Counted from the stretch's first letter, positions 29,409 to 38,461 are shown. The stretch is 64,000 bases of DNA from Streptomyces sp. NBC_01460 (GCF_036227405.1 NZ_CP109473.1:7750001-7814000); one strand, 5' to 3'. Numbers and translations are program-made. The notes: a model not told the origin generated them from the sequence alone.

Positions 29409-29588
29409 GATGTCCCGTCGGAGCCGTCACGTCGTCGTCCTTGAGGCGGCGATTCGGCGTACTGCTCCAGTAGTACGTCCATCGATCCCGGGTCCTCCTC
29501 CCGACGGTAGTCCTCCTCGCCCAAGGGCTCAGAAGTTCGCCGGAAACGTCACGCCGTGCTGCCGCTCGGCTGCGCCAGGTGCCCGGAA

Positions 29589-29602
29589 CCGTCTCGAGAC
29601 GG
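29589..29602. terminator. Short palindrome after the ATPase gene
   Basis: Perfect palindrome CCGTCTCGAGACGG, 34 bases beyond the stop of the minus-strand ATPase gene. It could end the stress-signalling transcripts or be a protein site. No U-tract. Confidence 0.3.
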
Positions 29603-29635
29603 CCTCTTCCCCGGGGAGGGGCGCCGCGGGGTCGC

Positions 29636-30124
29636 TCAGGTGCTGAGCATGAACTCGGCGCGGATGCGCTTGCCGACGGGCACCCGCTCGGCGGTCAGCC
29701 GGTCGCAGAGCGCGACCACGATCTCCATGCCGTGACCGCCGAGGCGGGCCGGGTCGGGGGAGTAGAGCACCGGGAGAGCCGTGCTGCTGTCGTACACCGT
29801 CACGCTGACGCGCCGGGCGTCGCCCTCGAGCTCCAGAAGGTACGGGCCGTGGCTGTAGCGGTCCGCGTTGGTGACGAGCTCACTGACGGCCAGCATCAGG
29901 TCGCTGCGGGTGTGCTCCCCGAGCACCGCGAGCCACTCCGCCACGAGCCGCGCCAGGAAGCGGTCGGCCAGCGCCCGGGCCTGGGCGATGCATCCGGGTT
30001 CACCGTCGAACACCTCGGCGGCGAGCAGAACCTCCGTGGACGGGGACACACGGAAAGGATCGTCCGACCGTGAGGTGGCCTGTTCGTTCATGTGCTCCAG
30101 CCAGGGCGCCGCAGGGGAGGTCAT
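29636..30124 (-). CDS. RsbW-like serine kinase / anti-sigma ATPase
   Basis: A 162-residue stand-alone GHKL ATPase. The N box is LMLAVSELVTNADRYSHG, and the G1-type motif is LGGHGMEIVVALCDRL. Streptomyces has many such proteins acting as anti-sigma factors or antagonist kinases in partner switching with SigB-like sigma factors. It closes a block with a PP2C phosphatase, a histidine kinase and a SigB-type sigma gene, so it may bind that sigma factor. No STAS antagonist gene is adjacent. Confidence 0.82.
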   Translation of the reverse strand: MTSPAAPWLEHMNEQATSRSDDPFRVSPSTEVLLAAEVFDGEPGCIAQARALADRFLARLVAEWLAVLGEHTRSDLMLAVSELVTNADRYSHGPYLLELEGDARRVSVTVYDSSTALPVLYSPDPARLGGHGMEIVVALCDRLTAERVPVGKRIRAEFMLST

Positions 30125-30189
30125 GGACCTCTTCTCGCCGTTCGTCTACCCGTGTCGAGAGATCCCACTCCGGGGGATCCCTCCAGATC

Positions 30190-30633
30190 TTACGCACGCC
30201 GGGGCAGGCGGACCACGCTCACGAAGAAGTCGTCGATCTGGCGCACCGCGCCGATGAACTGCTCCAGGTCGACGGGCTTGGTGACATAGGCGTTGGCGTG
30301 CAGTTTGTAGCTGCGCAGGATGTCCTCCTCGGCCGAGGACGTGGTGAGGACCACCACCGGGATCAGCGCCAGTTCCGGGTCGGTCTTGATCCGCTCGAGC
30401 ACCTGCCTGCCGTCGTACCTCGGCAGGTTCAGGTCGAGGAGCACCAGGTCCGGGCGGGGCGCGTCCGCGTACTCGCCCTGGCGGTAGAGGAAGTCGAGCG
30501 CCTCCTGGCCGTCCCGCACCACATGGAGCGTGTTGCGGATCTTGTTGTCCTCGAAGGCCTCACGGGTCATCAGCTCGTCACCGGGGTCGTCCTCGACGAG
30601 CAGGACCTCGATGGGCTTGACGGCGTCGTTCAC
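30190..30633 (-). CDS. Single-domain response regulator (Rcp1-like receiver)
   Basis: A 147-residue receiver with no output domain. The acidic pocket is Asp15/Asp16, the phospho-acceptor Asp67 in VLLDLNLPRYDG, Thr in VVVLTTSS, and Lys in VTKPVDLEQF. The start overlaps the upstream histidine kinase stop (ATGA), so the two are co-translated and probably form a phosphotransfer pair. Such receivers resemble cyanobacterial Rcp1 and act by protein contact. Confidence 0.9.
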   Translation of the reverse strand: MNDAVKPIEVLLVEDDPGDELMTREAFEDNKIRNTLHVVRDGQEALDFLYRQGEYADAPRPDLVLLDLNLPRYDGRQVLERIKTDPELALIPVVVLTTSSAEEDILRSYKLHANAYVTKPVDLEQFIGAVRQIDDFFVSVVRLPRRA

Positions 30634-32255
30634 GGGGTGTCTCCCGACCGGGGGGTGAGCGCGGCGGGAGCGAGCAGCTCCGCCGTGGTGTGGGTGGGTG
30701 CCTCAGGGAGGACGGGCAGGGTGAAGTGGAACATCGTGCCCTCGGCCGGCTCCGGGTCCAGCCAGATCCGGCCACCGTGGAACTCGATGATCTTGCGGCA
30801 GAGGGAGAGTCCGATCCCCGTTCCCTCGTACTCGTCGCGGGCGTGCAGACGCTGGAAGATGATGAACACCTTGTCGGCGAACTCCGGCGCGATCCCGATG
30901 CCGTTGTCGGCGACCGTGAGGTGCCAGTCCTCGCCCTCCCGGACACACCCCACGGTGATCCGGCACGGCTCGTCGGTGCGGCGGAACTTGATCGCGTTCC
31001 CGATGAGGTTCTGCCAGACCATGGTCAGTGACGTCGCGTCGCCGAGGAGCTCCGGCAGCGCGTCCTCGCGGACGACGGTGGCGCCCGACTCCTCGACGGC
31101 CAGGGTGAGGTTGGACAGCGCCCGGTCCAGGGAGCTCTCCAGGTCGACGGGCTTCCAGCTCTGCTGCACCCGGCCCACCCGGGAGAAGGTCAGCAGGTCG
31201 TTGATGAGGACCTGCATCCGCTTGGCGCCGTCGACCGCGAAGTCGATGTACTGACGGCCGCGGTCGTCCAGTTCCTTGCTGTACCGCTTCTCCAGCAGCT
31301 GGCAGAAGGAGGCCACCTTCCGCAACGGTTCCTGGAGGTCGTGCGAGGCCACGTAGGCGAACTGTTCCAGTTCGGAGTTGGACCGTCGCAGCTCCGCGGT
31401 CTGCTCGGCCAGCAGCGTCTCCCGGTCCTGGGAATCGGCGAGCTCCGCGACGAGGCGTCGGCGCATGTCCTCGGCCGCCGCGGCCACCGCCCTGACGTCG
31501 GAAGGTCCACTGACCTCGATGCTGTTGCCGAAGGAGCCCGACCGGACCCTGTCGGACGCGGCGGTCAGCTCGGCCAGCGGCCGTCCCACCACGCGGTGCA
31601 GCAGCAGACCGATCGACACGATGGTCAGCACGAAGCAGATCACCAGGGCGATGAGTACCCGGTCGCGGGTGGTGCGGGCGTCGCCGAGCTCGGCGCGGGC
31701 GCGGTCCCGCGCGTCGTCCAGGTGGCTCTGCTGCGCGTTGTACAGCACACGCAGGGCGTCGAACTCCGTCTTGCTCCGCAGGATGGGGGCGGAGGACGCA
31801 CCGGTGGGCCCGCTCGCCCGCACGGCGGCGATCAGCGGCTCGGCCCGCAGGGTGCGCCACTGCCGCGCGGCCGCCTCGATCCGGTCCAGGTCCTCCGCGT
31901 ACGGCTGCTCGTTCCCGATCAGGCCGTGCACCCGTGCCTGCCGTTCCCGCTCGGCCCGCCTGCCGGCCTCGTAGGGCTCCAGGAAGCTGGTGTCGCCGGT
32001 GAGTGCGAAGCCGCGTACGCCGGTCTCCTGGTCCAGGAGCGAGTTCTGCAGCTGGAACGACGCGGAGCGGGCGGGCTGGATGCGGTCCACCAGGTCCGTG
32101 GTGCGGTCGGAGATACGGGAGAGGACGAGCCCGCCCACGACAAGGCACCCGCAGACCACCAGCACGAAACCGGCCAGGATCAGGTGGACCCAGTTCTGGA
32201 CCGACAGACGGGCTATGGGGCCCGGTCGTGCGGTCCCGGGCTTCTCCGTGCTCAT
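30630..32255 (-). CDS. Sensor histidine kinase with CHASE3 domain
   Basis: A 541-residue membrane kinase: TM1 about 24-46, an extracytoplasmic CHASE3-like domain (about 50-195, with the ETGVRGFALTG signature), TM2 about 200-220, HAMP 221-275, HisKA with His305 in ASHDLQEPLRKV, and HATPase with NLIGNAIKF and DNGIGI, then a GTGIGLSLCRKI G2 box. The family resembles phytochrome-type kinases that pair with Rcp1-like receivers, and the receiver gene follows directly. Both ends overlap neighbouring genes by four bases, indicating one operon. Signal unknown. Confidence 0.91.
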   Translation of the reverse strand: MSTEKPGTARPGPIARLSVQNWVHLILAGFVLVVCGCLVVGGLVLSRISDRTTDLVDRIQPARSASFQLQNSLLDQETGVRGFALTGDTSFLEPYEAGRRAERERQARVHGLIGNEQPYAEDLDRIEAAARQWRTLRAEPLIAAVRASGPTGASSAPILRSKTEFDALRVLYNAQQSHLDDARDRARAELGDARTTRDRVLIALVICFVLTIVSIGLLLHRVVGRPLAELTAASDRVRSGSFGNSIEVSGPSDVRAVAAAAEDMRRRLVAELADSQDRETLLAEQTAELRRSNSELEQFAYVASHDLQEPLRKVASFCQLLEKRYSKELDDRGRQYIDFAVDGAKRMQVLINDLLTFSRVGRVQQSWKPVDLESSLDRALSNLTLAVEESGATVVREDALPELLGDATSLTMVWQNLIGNAIKFRRTDEPCRITVGCVREGEDWHLTVADNGIGIAPEFADKVFIIFQRLHARDEYEGTGIGLSLCRKIIEFHGGRIWLDPEPAEGTMFHFTLPVLPEAPTHTTAELLAPAALTPRSGDTP

Positions 32256-33511
32256 GTTTTCGCCTTCCAGCCGACATGCAGGACGGCCACGTCGTCGGCC
32301 AGCCCGCCGTACGGGGCCGCGCTCTCGGTTGCCTCGGCGACCAGCGCGTCGACGAACGCGCGCGGTTCGAGGGCGCCGTACCTGCCGGCCATGGCGAGCA
32401 GCCCTTCCTCACCCAGCCGGGAGCTCGGCCCCGTACGCCCCTCGAAGAGGCCGTCGGTGAACAGGACGAGCTCGCTGTCGGGGAAGAGCTCCAGCTCCGT
32501 GATCGTCCAGCGGCCGGCGCCGGGGAGCAGCCCGAGGGCCATGCCGGCTTCGGGCTCCACCCAGTCGACGTCCGACCCGCGCCGCAGCAGCAGCCCCGGA
32601 TGCCCGGCACGCGCGATGAGCACCCTGTCCCTGCTGGGAGGGAAGACCAGCGTGGTCACGGTGGCGAACACATGGGGGTCGGAACGCTCGGCGACGAGTA
32701 TCCCCTCCAGCAGACCGGTCTTCTCGAGCTGATTGACACCGGTCAGGACGGCCGTGCGCCAGGCGACCCGCAGACAGACCCCCAGGGCGGCCTCCGCCGC
32801 ACCGTGACCCGACACATCACCGATCACGGCGTGCACCGCACCGTCCGGGGTCTGCACGACATCGTAGAAGTCACCGCTCAGCAGCCCGTGGGCACGGCCG
32901 GCCTCGTAGCGCGCGGCCACCTGGAAGCTGTCGTCCCGCAGGAGCGGGATCGGCAGCAGCGCGCGCTCCAGGCGGGCGTTCTCCTGGGCGATCAGCCGGC
33001 TGGTCCGCATCGCGGCCGCCGAGCGCTCGGCGTGCTTGCGCTGGAGGGCGTAGCGGACCGCGCGGCCCAGCATCTCGGGATCGATCCGGCCCTTCACGAG
33101 GTAGTCCTGCGCGCCCTGCGCCACCGCGGAGAGCCCGGTCTTGGACTCGTCCAGCCCTGTGAGCACGATGATCGCAGCGTCGGGGGCCGACCCGACGAGC
33201 TGGCGGACGGCGTCGATGCCGTTCACGTCGGGCAGATGCAGGTCCAGCAGGACGCAGACGGGCGAACGGCAGTCCAGGAGGAACCGCCGGGCCTCTGCCA
33301 GCGTCTTGCACCAGGTGAGCGGGGCGTCCAGCTCGCTGTCGGTGAGCATCTCCTCGACCAGGAGCGCGTCACCGGAATCGTCCTCGACGAGGAGCAGGAC
33401 GGCGTCGACGTCCCAGACGGAAGCGTCCGCGGCGGCGAGCACCTTGTGCTGCTCCGGAATCCCGCCGGTCTGCTGCACGCGTACAGAGGTGCCCGAACGT
33501 GACTCGGCCAC
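32252..33511 (-). CDS. Receiver-PP2C (SpoIIE/RsbU-type) phosphatase
   Basis: GTG at 33511 with AGGAGGG upstream was chosen over a longer frame to 33589. The 419-residue protein has an N-terminal receiver (phospho-acceptor Asp90 in VLLDLHLPDVNGID) and a C-terminal PP2C-type phosphatase (LLSGDFYDVV, VIGDVSGHGAAEAAL, LVLFTDGLFEG, GGLADDVAVLHV). Receiver phosphorylation should control dephosphorylation of an anti-sigma antagonist. The overlapping histidine kinase gene is the likely phosphate source, linking a two-component system to sigma-factor partner switching. Confidence 0.91.
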   Translation of the reverse strand: MAESRSGTSVRVQQTGGIPEQHKVLAAADASVWDVDAVLLLVEDDSGDALLVEEMLTDSELDAPLTWCKTLAEARRFLLDCRSPVCVLLDLHLPDVNGIDAVRQLVGSAPDAAIIVLTGLDESKTGLSAVAQGAQDYLVKGRIDPEMLGRAVRYALQRKHAERSAAAMRTSRLIAQENARLERALLPIPLLRDDSFQVAARYEAGRAHGLLSGDFYDVVQTPDGAVHAVIGDVSGHGAAEAALGVCLRVAWRTAVLTGVNQLEKTGLLEGILVAERSDPHVFATVTTLVFPPSRDRVLIARAGHPGLLLRRGSDVDWVEPEAGMALGLLPGAGRWTITELELFPDSELVLFTDGLFEGRTGPSSRLGEEGLLAMAGRYGALEPRAFVDALVAEATESAAPYGGLADDVAVLHVGWKAKT

Positions 33512-33577
33512 TCTCCACTCCCTCCTACGGACGGCACGGGACGCCCACGGCCGTTTCGGCAGGAAGCATATGTGACT

Positions 33578-33602
33578 GAGGCCCGGCACTCGGCCGGGCC
33601 TC
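33578..33602 (-). terminator. Terminator hairpin of the sigma factor gene
   Basis: Perfect 10-bp stem GAGGCCCGGC / GCCGGGCCTC with a 5-base loop, 26 bases past the stop of the minus-strand sigma gene. It separates the sigma gene from the phosphatase gene transcript. Confidence 0.65.
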
Positions 33603-33628
33603 GGTCTTTCGATGGGGGAGCTGCGGGA

Positions 33629-34525
33629 TCAGGCCTCGACGCTCATGCCCGTGCGCAGGCGCTGGACGATCCTGCTCAGCAGACGCGACACGTGCATCTG
33701 GGAGACGCCCAGTTCAGCGCCGATCTGCGCCTGGGTCATCTCCTGGCCGAAGCGCATCCGGACGATCTTCCGCTCGCGGTCGTCCAGCTGCCGCAGCAGC
33801 GGAGCCAGGGTGTGCAGGTTCTCGACGCTCTCCATGCCAGGGTCGTCGTCGCCGAGGAGGTCGGCGTAGGCACGCTGGTCGCTGCCCGACTCGCTGTCCG
33901 CGTTCGGGGTGTCCAGCGATCCCGCCGAGTAGCCGTTGGCAGCGACGAGACCCTCGATGATCTCCTCCTCGGGGAGATCGAGGTGCGCGGCGAGCTCCGC
34001 GACCGTCGGGTCGCGGTCCAGCTTCGCCGAAAGCGTCTCCTTGGCCTTGGCCAGCTCGACGCGCAGCTCCTGCAGCCGTCGCGGCACGTGCACGGACCAG
34101 GTCGTGTCGCGGAAGAACCGCTTGATCTCACCCACGATGTACGGCACCGCGAACGTCGCGAACTCGACCTCTCGCGAGAGGTCGAACCGGTCGATCGCCT
34201 TGATCAGGCCGATCGTGCCCACCTGGATGATGTCCTCGGTGTCGTCGCCGCCCCGGTTACGGAACCGCGAGGCGGCGAAGCGCACCAGGGAGAGATTCAT
34301 CTCGATCAGGGTGTTGCGAGCGTACTGGTACTCGTGCGTGCCCTCCTCGAGGACCTGCAGCCGGTCGAAGAAGATCTTCGACATGGCGCGCGCGTCCTGC
34401 GGGGCGACCTTGCCGGCGTCCTCGATCCAGGGGAGTGCCGCCATGTCCGAAACCGCACCCTGCTCGTCGGTCCGAGTCCCGGCCGTGCCGATCGCTCCGC
34501 TGGTTCGCACTGACATGGCCGTCAT
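33629..34525 (-). CDS. SigB/SigF-type RNA polymerase sigma factor
   Basis: The ATG at 34525 follows GGAGGGCGGG. The 298-residue group 3 sigma-70 factor has region 2 (NLSLVRFAASRF, DIIQVGTIGLIKAIDRFD, FATFAVPYIVGEIKRFFRD), region 3 (VPRRLQELRVEL), and region 4 (MRFGQEMTQAQIGAELGVSQMHVSRLLSRI). This class of Streptomyces factor controls stress and developmental genes and is held by RsbW-like ATPases. The neighbouring phosphatase and ATPase fit such control. A terminator follows, so it has its own transcript. Confidence 0.93.
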   Translation of the reverse strand: MTAMSVRTSGAIGTAGTRTDEQGAVSDMAALPWIEDAGKVAPQDARAMSKIFFDRLQVLEEGTHEYQYARNTLIEMNLSLVRFAASRFRNRGGDDTEDIIQVGTIGLIKAIDRFDLSREVEFATFAVPYIVGEIKRFFRDTTWSVHVPRRLQELRVELAKAKETLSAKLDRDPTVAELAAHLDLPEEEIIEGLVAANGYSAGSLDTPNADSESGSDQRAYADLLGDDDPGMESVENLHTLAPLLRQLDDRERKIVRMRFGQEMTQAQIGAELGVSQMHVSRLLSRIVQRLRTGMSVEA

Positions 34526-34755
34526 GGTCCCGCCCTCCCTGGTGTCCGCTGTAGTGACGGGCGCATGCCCCGGTATCCGGAAGTAATGCCACCGAATCCC
34601 GAATCTTTTTCCGCGGACGCGCGACAGGGGCGAAAGCGACCGTTCGGGGTAACGATCCGTGGTCGCGCGAACGGTTTCCGTCACTCTTCACCGCCGATGT
34701 GTGAACCGCGTCTCGTTCCGGGCACCTGTGGTGTTCCGGAAGCAGAGGAGGGCCC

Positions 34756-36231
34756 ATGAGCGTCACCGGCGCACCAGGCGGAGCGACCGTCACGACCAGG
34801 ATCCCGGCACGGCTGGACCGGCTGCCCTGGTCGCGGTGGCACTGGATGATCGTGATCGGCCTCGGAACCGTCTGGATCCTCGACGGGCTCGAGGTCACGG
34901 TCGTCGGCAACATCGCCAGCCGGCTGTCGGAGGACGGCAGCGGGCTGGCCATCACCGACGCCCAGGTCACCGGTATCGCCGCCGCGCTGTACGTCGCGGG
35001 TGCCTGCTCCGGTGCGCTGGTCTTCGGATGGCTCACCGACCGCTTCGGGCGCAAGAAGCTGTTCCTGATCACGCTCGCCGTCTATCTGGCGGCCACGGCG
35101 CTCACCGCGATCTCGTTCTCGGCCTGGTGGTTCTTCCTCTTCCGCTTCCTGACCGGCTTCGGGATCGGAGGCGAGTACGCGGCGATCAACTCGGCCATCG
35201 ACGAGCTGATCCCCAGCAAGTACCGGGGGCGCGTCGACCTCATCATCAACGGCAGCTTCTGGCTGGGGGCCGTGGCCGGCTCCCTGCTCTCCGTCCTCGC
35301 CCTGAACACCGACATCTTCCCCAAGGACATCGGCTGGCGGCTCACCTTCGCGTTGGGCGTCGTCCTCGGGCTCGTCATCCTGCTGGTGCGCCGCCATGTG
35401 CCGGAGAGCCCACGCTGGATGTTCATCCACGGGCAGGACGCGGCTGCCGAGAAGCTCGTCGACGGGGTGGAGGAGCAGGTGGAGGTGGAGACCGGGCGCC
35501 CGCTCCCGCCCGCCGAGCAGGCGATCACCGTGCGGCAGCGCAAGAGCATCGGCTTCGGCCTGATCGCCCGCACCGTCTTCCGCTCCTATCCCAAGCGGGC
35601 CGTGCTCGGACTGGCGCTCTTCATCGGGCAGGCCTTCCTCTACAACGCGGTCACCTTCGGGTTCGGGTCGATCCTGGTGAAGTTCTTCGACGTCTCCAGC
35701 GGCGCCACCGGCTACTACTTCGCCGTCATCGCGTTCTGCAACTTCATGGGGCCGCTCCTCCTCGGCAGGCTCTTCGACACCGTCGGCCGCAAACCGATGA
35801 TCGCCGGCACCTACATCACCTCCGGGGTGCTGCTCTTCGTGACCGCCTGGCTCTTCGAGAGCGGGTCCCTGACCGCCGCGACCATGACCGGCTGCTGGTG
35901 CCTGGTCCTCTTCTTCGCCTCCGCCGGGGCGAGCTCCGCCTACCTGACCGTCAGCGAGATCTTCCCGATGGAGACGAGGGCCATGGCCATCGCCTTCTTC
36001 TACGCCGTGGGCACGGCGGCCGGTGGCATCACGGGACCGCTGGTCTTCGCGGACCTCACCGCCAGCGGAGTCCCGGGAGACACCGCCCTGGCCTTCTGCA
36101 TCGGCGCGGCACTGATGGTGGTCGCCGGGGTGGTCGCCCTCTTCTTCGCCGTCGCCGCCGAGGGGAAGTCCCTCGAGGACATCGCGACCCCGCTCTCCGC
36201 CGAGGAGAAGGAGGGTGCCGCGCCGAACTGA
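34756..36231 (+). CDS. MFS transporter, sugar-porter-like
   Basis: A 491-residue 12-helix MFS permease. It has the inter-helix motif DRFGRKKLF, the PESPRWM motif after helix 6, and TVGRKPMIAG after helix 8, all typical of the sugar/metabolite:H+ symporter families. The ATG at 34756 follows AGGAGG. It diverges from the sigma factor gene. The substrate cannot be deduced; relatives carry sugars, inositol or aromatic acids. Confidence 0.88.
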   Translation: MSVTGAPGGATVTTRIPARLDRLPWSRWHWMIVIGLGTVWILDGLEVTVVGNIASRLSEDGSGLAITDAQVTGIAAALYVAGACSGALVFGWLTDRFGRKKLFLITLAVYLAATALTAISFSAWWFFLFRFLTGFGIGGEYAAINSAIDELIPSKYRGRVDLIINGSFWLGAVAGSLLSVLALNTDIFPKDIGWRLTFALGVVLGLVILLVRRHVPESPRWMFIHGQDAAAEKLVDGVEEQVEVETGRPLPPAEQAITVRQRKSIGFGLIARTVFRSYPKRAVLGLALFIGQAFLYNAVTFGFGSILVKFFDVSSGATGYYFAVIAFCNFMGPLLLGRLFDTVGRKPMIAGTYITSGVLLFVTAWLFESGSLTAATMTGCWCLVLFFASAGASSAYLTVSEIFPMETRAMAIAFFYAVGTAAGGITGPLVFADLTASGVPGDTALAFCIGAALMVVAGVVALFFAVAAEGKSLEDIATPLSAEEKEGAAPN

Positions 36232-36363
36232 GCAAGGCCGGACTCGTGGCAGACTTGACCGGGGCATTCGGCCCGTGCGCGCCTGCCCTCGCCGGCCCCG
36301 GCCGGACCACTCCCCACCCGAAGCCCGACGGCGGCATGAGTGACGAGTGACAGAGGAACGGCA

Positions 36364-37851
36364 ATGACGGTGACAGAGGACAGCCCGGAGTTCGCTCCCG
36401 GTATCGACGAGTTCGGTCCCGGTATCGACCCGGAGCGGCTGGCCGTCTGCCTGAGCGTGCTCGACGAGCTGAACGCCATCGAGGTCGACCACCCGGACGC
36501 CGTAGCCGTGCGACGGGCCACCGCCGGGATCTACCGCACCGTGAAGCAGCGCCGCCGCCAGGAGCGCCGTGCCGCCAAGACCGCGCACGACAAGGCCGTC
36601 ACGGAGGCCACGGCGACCGGCTCCGCCGAGCGCATCGACGACGAGACGCAGGGAGTCCTGCCGTCCTCCTCGGCCACCGCCGAGATCGCGGGCATACTCC
36701 AGCGGCCCAGGTCCTGCTACATCTGCAAGACCCGGTACGTCGAGGTGGACGCCTTCTACCACCAGCTCTGCCAGCAGTGCGCCAAGGAGAACCGCGAGCG
36801 GCGTGACGCGCGCACCGATCTCACCGGACGCCGTGCCCTGCTCACCGGCGGCCGCGCCAAGATCGGCATGTACATCGCGCTGCGCCTGCTGCGCGACGGC
36901 GCCCACACCACCATCACCACCCGGTTCCCCAACGACGCGATCCGCCGCTTCAAGGCGATGCCGGACAGCGACGAGTGGATCCACCGCCTGAAGATCGTCG
37001 GCATCGACCTGCGGGACCCCGCCCAGGTCGTCGCCCTCGCCGACTCGGTCGCCGCCGAGGGCCCGCTGGACATCCTGATCAACAACGCCGCGCAGACCGT
37101 CCGCCGCTCGCCGGGGGCCTACAGCGAGCTGGTCTCCGCCGAGTCCGCCCCCCTGCCCTCGGGGGAGCTGCCCGCGGCCGAGGTGATCGGCACGTTCGGC
37201 AGCGGCACCGTCGACCGCGTCGCCGCGCTGCCCGCCGCCCGCCGGGAGGGCGAGGGGCTGAGCGCCCAGGACGTCACGGATCTCGCCCTGGTGACCGGGT
37301 CCGCCTCGCCGGCCCGCATCGCCGCGGGTACGGCCATCGACGCCGGTGGCCTGGTCCCCGACCTGCACGACACGAACAGCTGGATCCAGACCGTCGACGA
37401 GGTCGAGCCGATCGAGCTCCTCGAGGTCCAGCTCTGCAACTCCACGGCGCCGTTCATCCTCATCAGCCGGCTCCGCCCGGCCATGGCCGCCGCCGCGAAC
37501 CGCGCCTACGTGGTGAACGTCTCGGCGATGGAAGGTGTCTTCGGCCGCGGCTACAAGGGTGCGGGGCACCCGCACACCAACATGGCCAAGGCCGCGCTGA
37601 ACATGCTGACGCGCACCAGCGCCCAGGAGATGTTCGAGAAGGACCACATCCTCATGACGGCCGTCGACACCGGATGGATCACGGACGAGCGCCCGCACCC
37701 CGACAAGATGCGCCTCGCGGAGGAGGGTTTTCACGCCCCGCTGGACCTCGTCGACGGCGCCGCACGGGTCTACGACCCGATCGTGCGCGGTGAAGCGGGC
37801 GAGGAGCTGTACGGCTGCTTCCTGAAGGACTACGCGCCTGCGGGCTGGTGA
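36364..37851 (+). CDS. SDR-family protein with an N-terminal Cys4 element and altered catalytic Tyr
   Basis: The 495-residue protein starts at ATG 36364. The first 155 residues are a charged helical region plus Cys118-x2-Cys121 and Cys136-x2-Cys139, a probable zinc ribbon. A Rossmann SDR domain follows (LTGGRAKIGMYIALRLL, ILINNAAQTVRRSP, VVNVSAMEGVFG). At the active site the usual Tyr-x3-Lys reads Thr405-x3-Lys409 in HTNMAKAAL, so normal SDR chemistry is doubtful. There is also a long insertion before the helix-4 region. A terminator follows. Function not recognised; DNA, RNA or protein binding by the Cys4 part is possible. Confidence 0.85.
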   Translation: MTVTEDSPEFAPGIDEFGPGIDPERLAVCLSVLDELNAIEVDHPDAVAVRRATAGIYRTVKQRRRQERRAAKTAHDKAVTEATATGSAERIDDETQGVLPSSSATAEIAGILQRPRSCYICKTRYVEVDAFYHQLCQQCAKENRERRDARTDLTGRRALLTGGRAKIGMYIALRLLRDGAHTTITTRFPNDAIRRFKAMPDSDEWIHRLKIVGIDLRDPAQVVALADSVAAEGPLDILINNAAQTVRRSPGAYSELVSAESAPLPSGELPAAEVIGTFGSGTVDRVAALPAARREGEGLSAQDVTDLALVTGSASPARIAAGTAIDAGGLVPDLHDTNSWIQTVDEVEPIELLEVQLCNSTAPFILISRLRPAMAAAANRAYVVNVSAMEGVFGRGYKGAGHPHTNMAKAALNMLTRTSAQEMFEKDHILMTAVDTGWITDERPHPDKMRLAEEGFHAPLDLVDGAARVYDPIVRGEAGEELYGCFLKDYAPAGW

Positions 37852-37913
37852 CGTCCGGCTCCTCGTCCCCCCAGCCTCTCCCGTCTCTCCCGCCACCTGC
37901 GTGAACAGGCGGC

Positions 37914-37954
37914 ACGGCGACGGCCCTGTAGAACACGGGGTCGTCGCCGTTTTG
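37914..37954 (+). terminator. Intrinsic terminator after the SDR gene
   Basis: Perfect 9-bp arms ACGGCGACG / CGTCGCCGT with an internally pairing loop, followed directly by TTTTG, 63 bases after the SDR stop. Confidence 0.75.
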
Positions 37955-38218
37955 TTGGCTGAAAGTGACCCAGGCCACACGTTCTGTCGAGCGGGACGGC
38001 GCTCATTTGGTTAGTCTGAGGAGAACGGACGCCACCAAGGGATCCACGAAGCTTCCTCGGCCGTCCTGGGACAGGTCTGTAACCAGCCCGCCGTCCCACC
38101 CCGTACCGGCGCCACCGCGACCGAACTGTTTCTGCCCCTGCCCCGCAGAGGGCGGTCGACACGGTTCTCACAGCCGCAGCGTCGCCGCCCGGGGTTACGC
38201 GACGCAAAGGAGTCCGCG
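37955..38218 (+). promoter_or_regulatory. Promoter and long leader of a small orphan gene
   Basis: Between the SDR terminator and the small gene at 38219 there is no open frame of interest. TTAGTCT near 38011 could be a -10 element, which would give a leader of about 200 bases. The ribosome site AAGGAG (38207-38212) is strong. The leader may be structured; no known riboswitch class was recognised. Confidence 0.4.
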
Positions 38219-38392
38219 GTGACACCTGAAATGACGAAGACCGAGACGCGCCCGGCCGAGCTGTCCGGAGAGCGGGCCCGCCGGCCCGAGAAGCTCCGGA
38301 ACATCGAGGTCTGGGCCAGGTCGGCACCGATCAGGCTGGCCGGCTACGAGGACGATCTGGCCGAGCCGCACATCCTGCCCGGCATCGACTGA
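38219..38392 (+). CDS. 57-residue orphan peptide
   Basis: The GTG at 38219 lies 6 bases after AAGGAG. The product is 57 residues with a charged, Arg/Glu-rich N-terminal half (KTETRPAELSGERARRPEK) and a C-terminal part containing EVWARSAPIRLAGYED and ending HILPGID. It has no signal peptide, no transmembrane helix and no Cys. It is bounded by an intrinsic terminator on each side, so it is its own transcription unit, which argues for a real gene. It could be a regulatory peptide or a ribosomally made precursor peptide, but no maturation enzyme is adjacent. Function not recognised. Confidence 0.72.
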   Translation: MTPEMTKTETRPAELSGERARRPEKLRNIEVWARSAPIRLAGYEDDLAEPHILPGID

Positions 38393-38425
38393 CCTCCCGC
38401 ACTCTTTCCGGAACAGCGCCTCGGT

Positions 38426-38461
38426 ACCTGCCCCCGTCCCCGGACGGGGGCAGGTTCTTTT
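38426..38461 (+). terminator. Strong intrinsic terminator after the orphan peptide gene
   Basis: Perfect 14-bp arms ACCTGCCCCCGTCC and its complement, separated by two bases, followed by TCTTTT. It begins 33 bases after the peptide stop and also faces the convergent LMF-like gene. Confidence 0.88.

Noticed and set aside
34681..37980. Very long open frame (1099 codons) on the minus strand
   Set aside because: It is antisense to the MFS and SDR genes and has the Arg/Gly/Asp-rich composition of a high-GC shadow frame; no domain or ribosome site.
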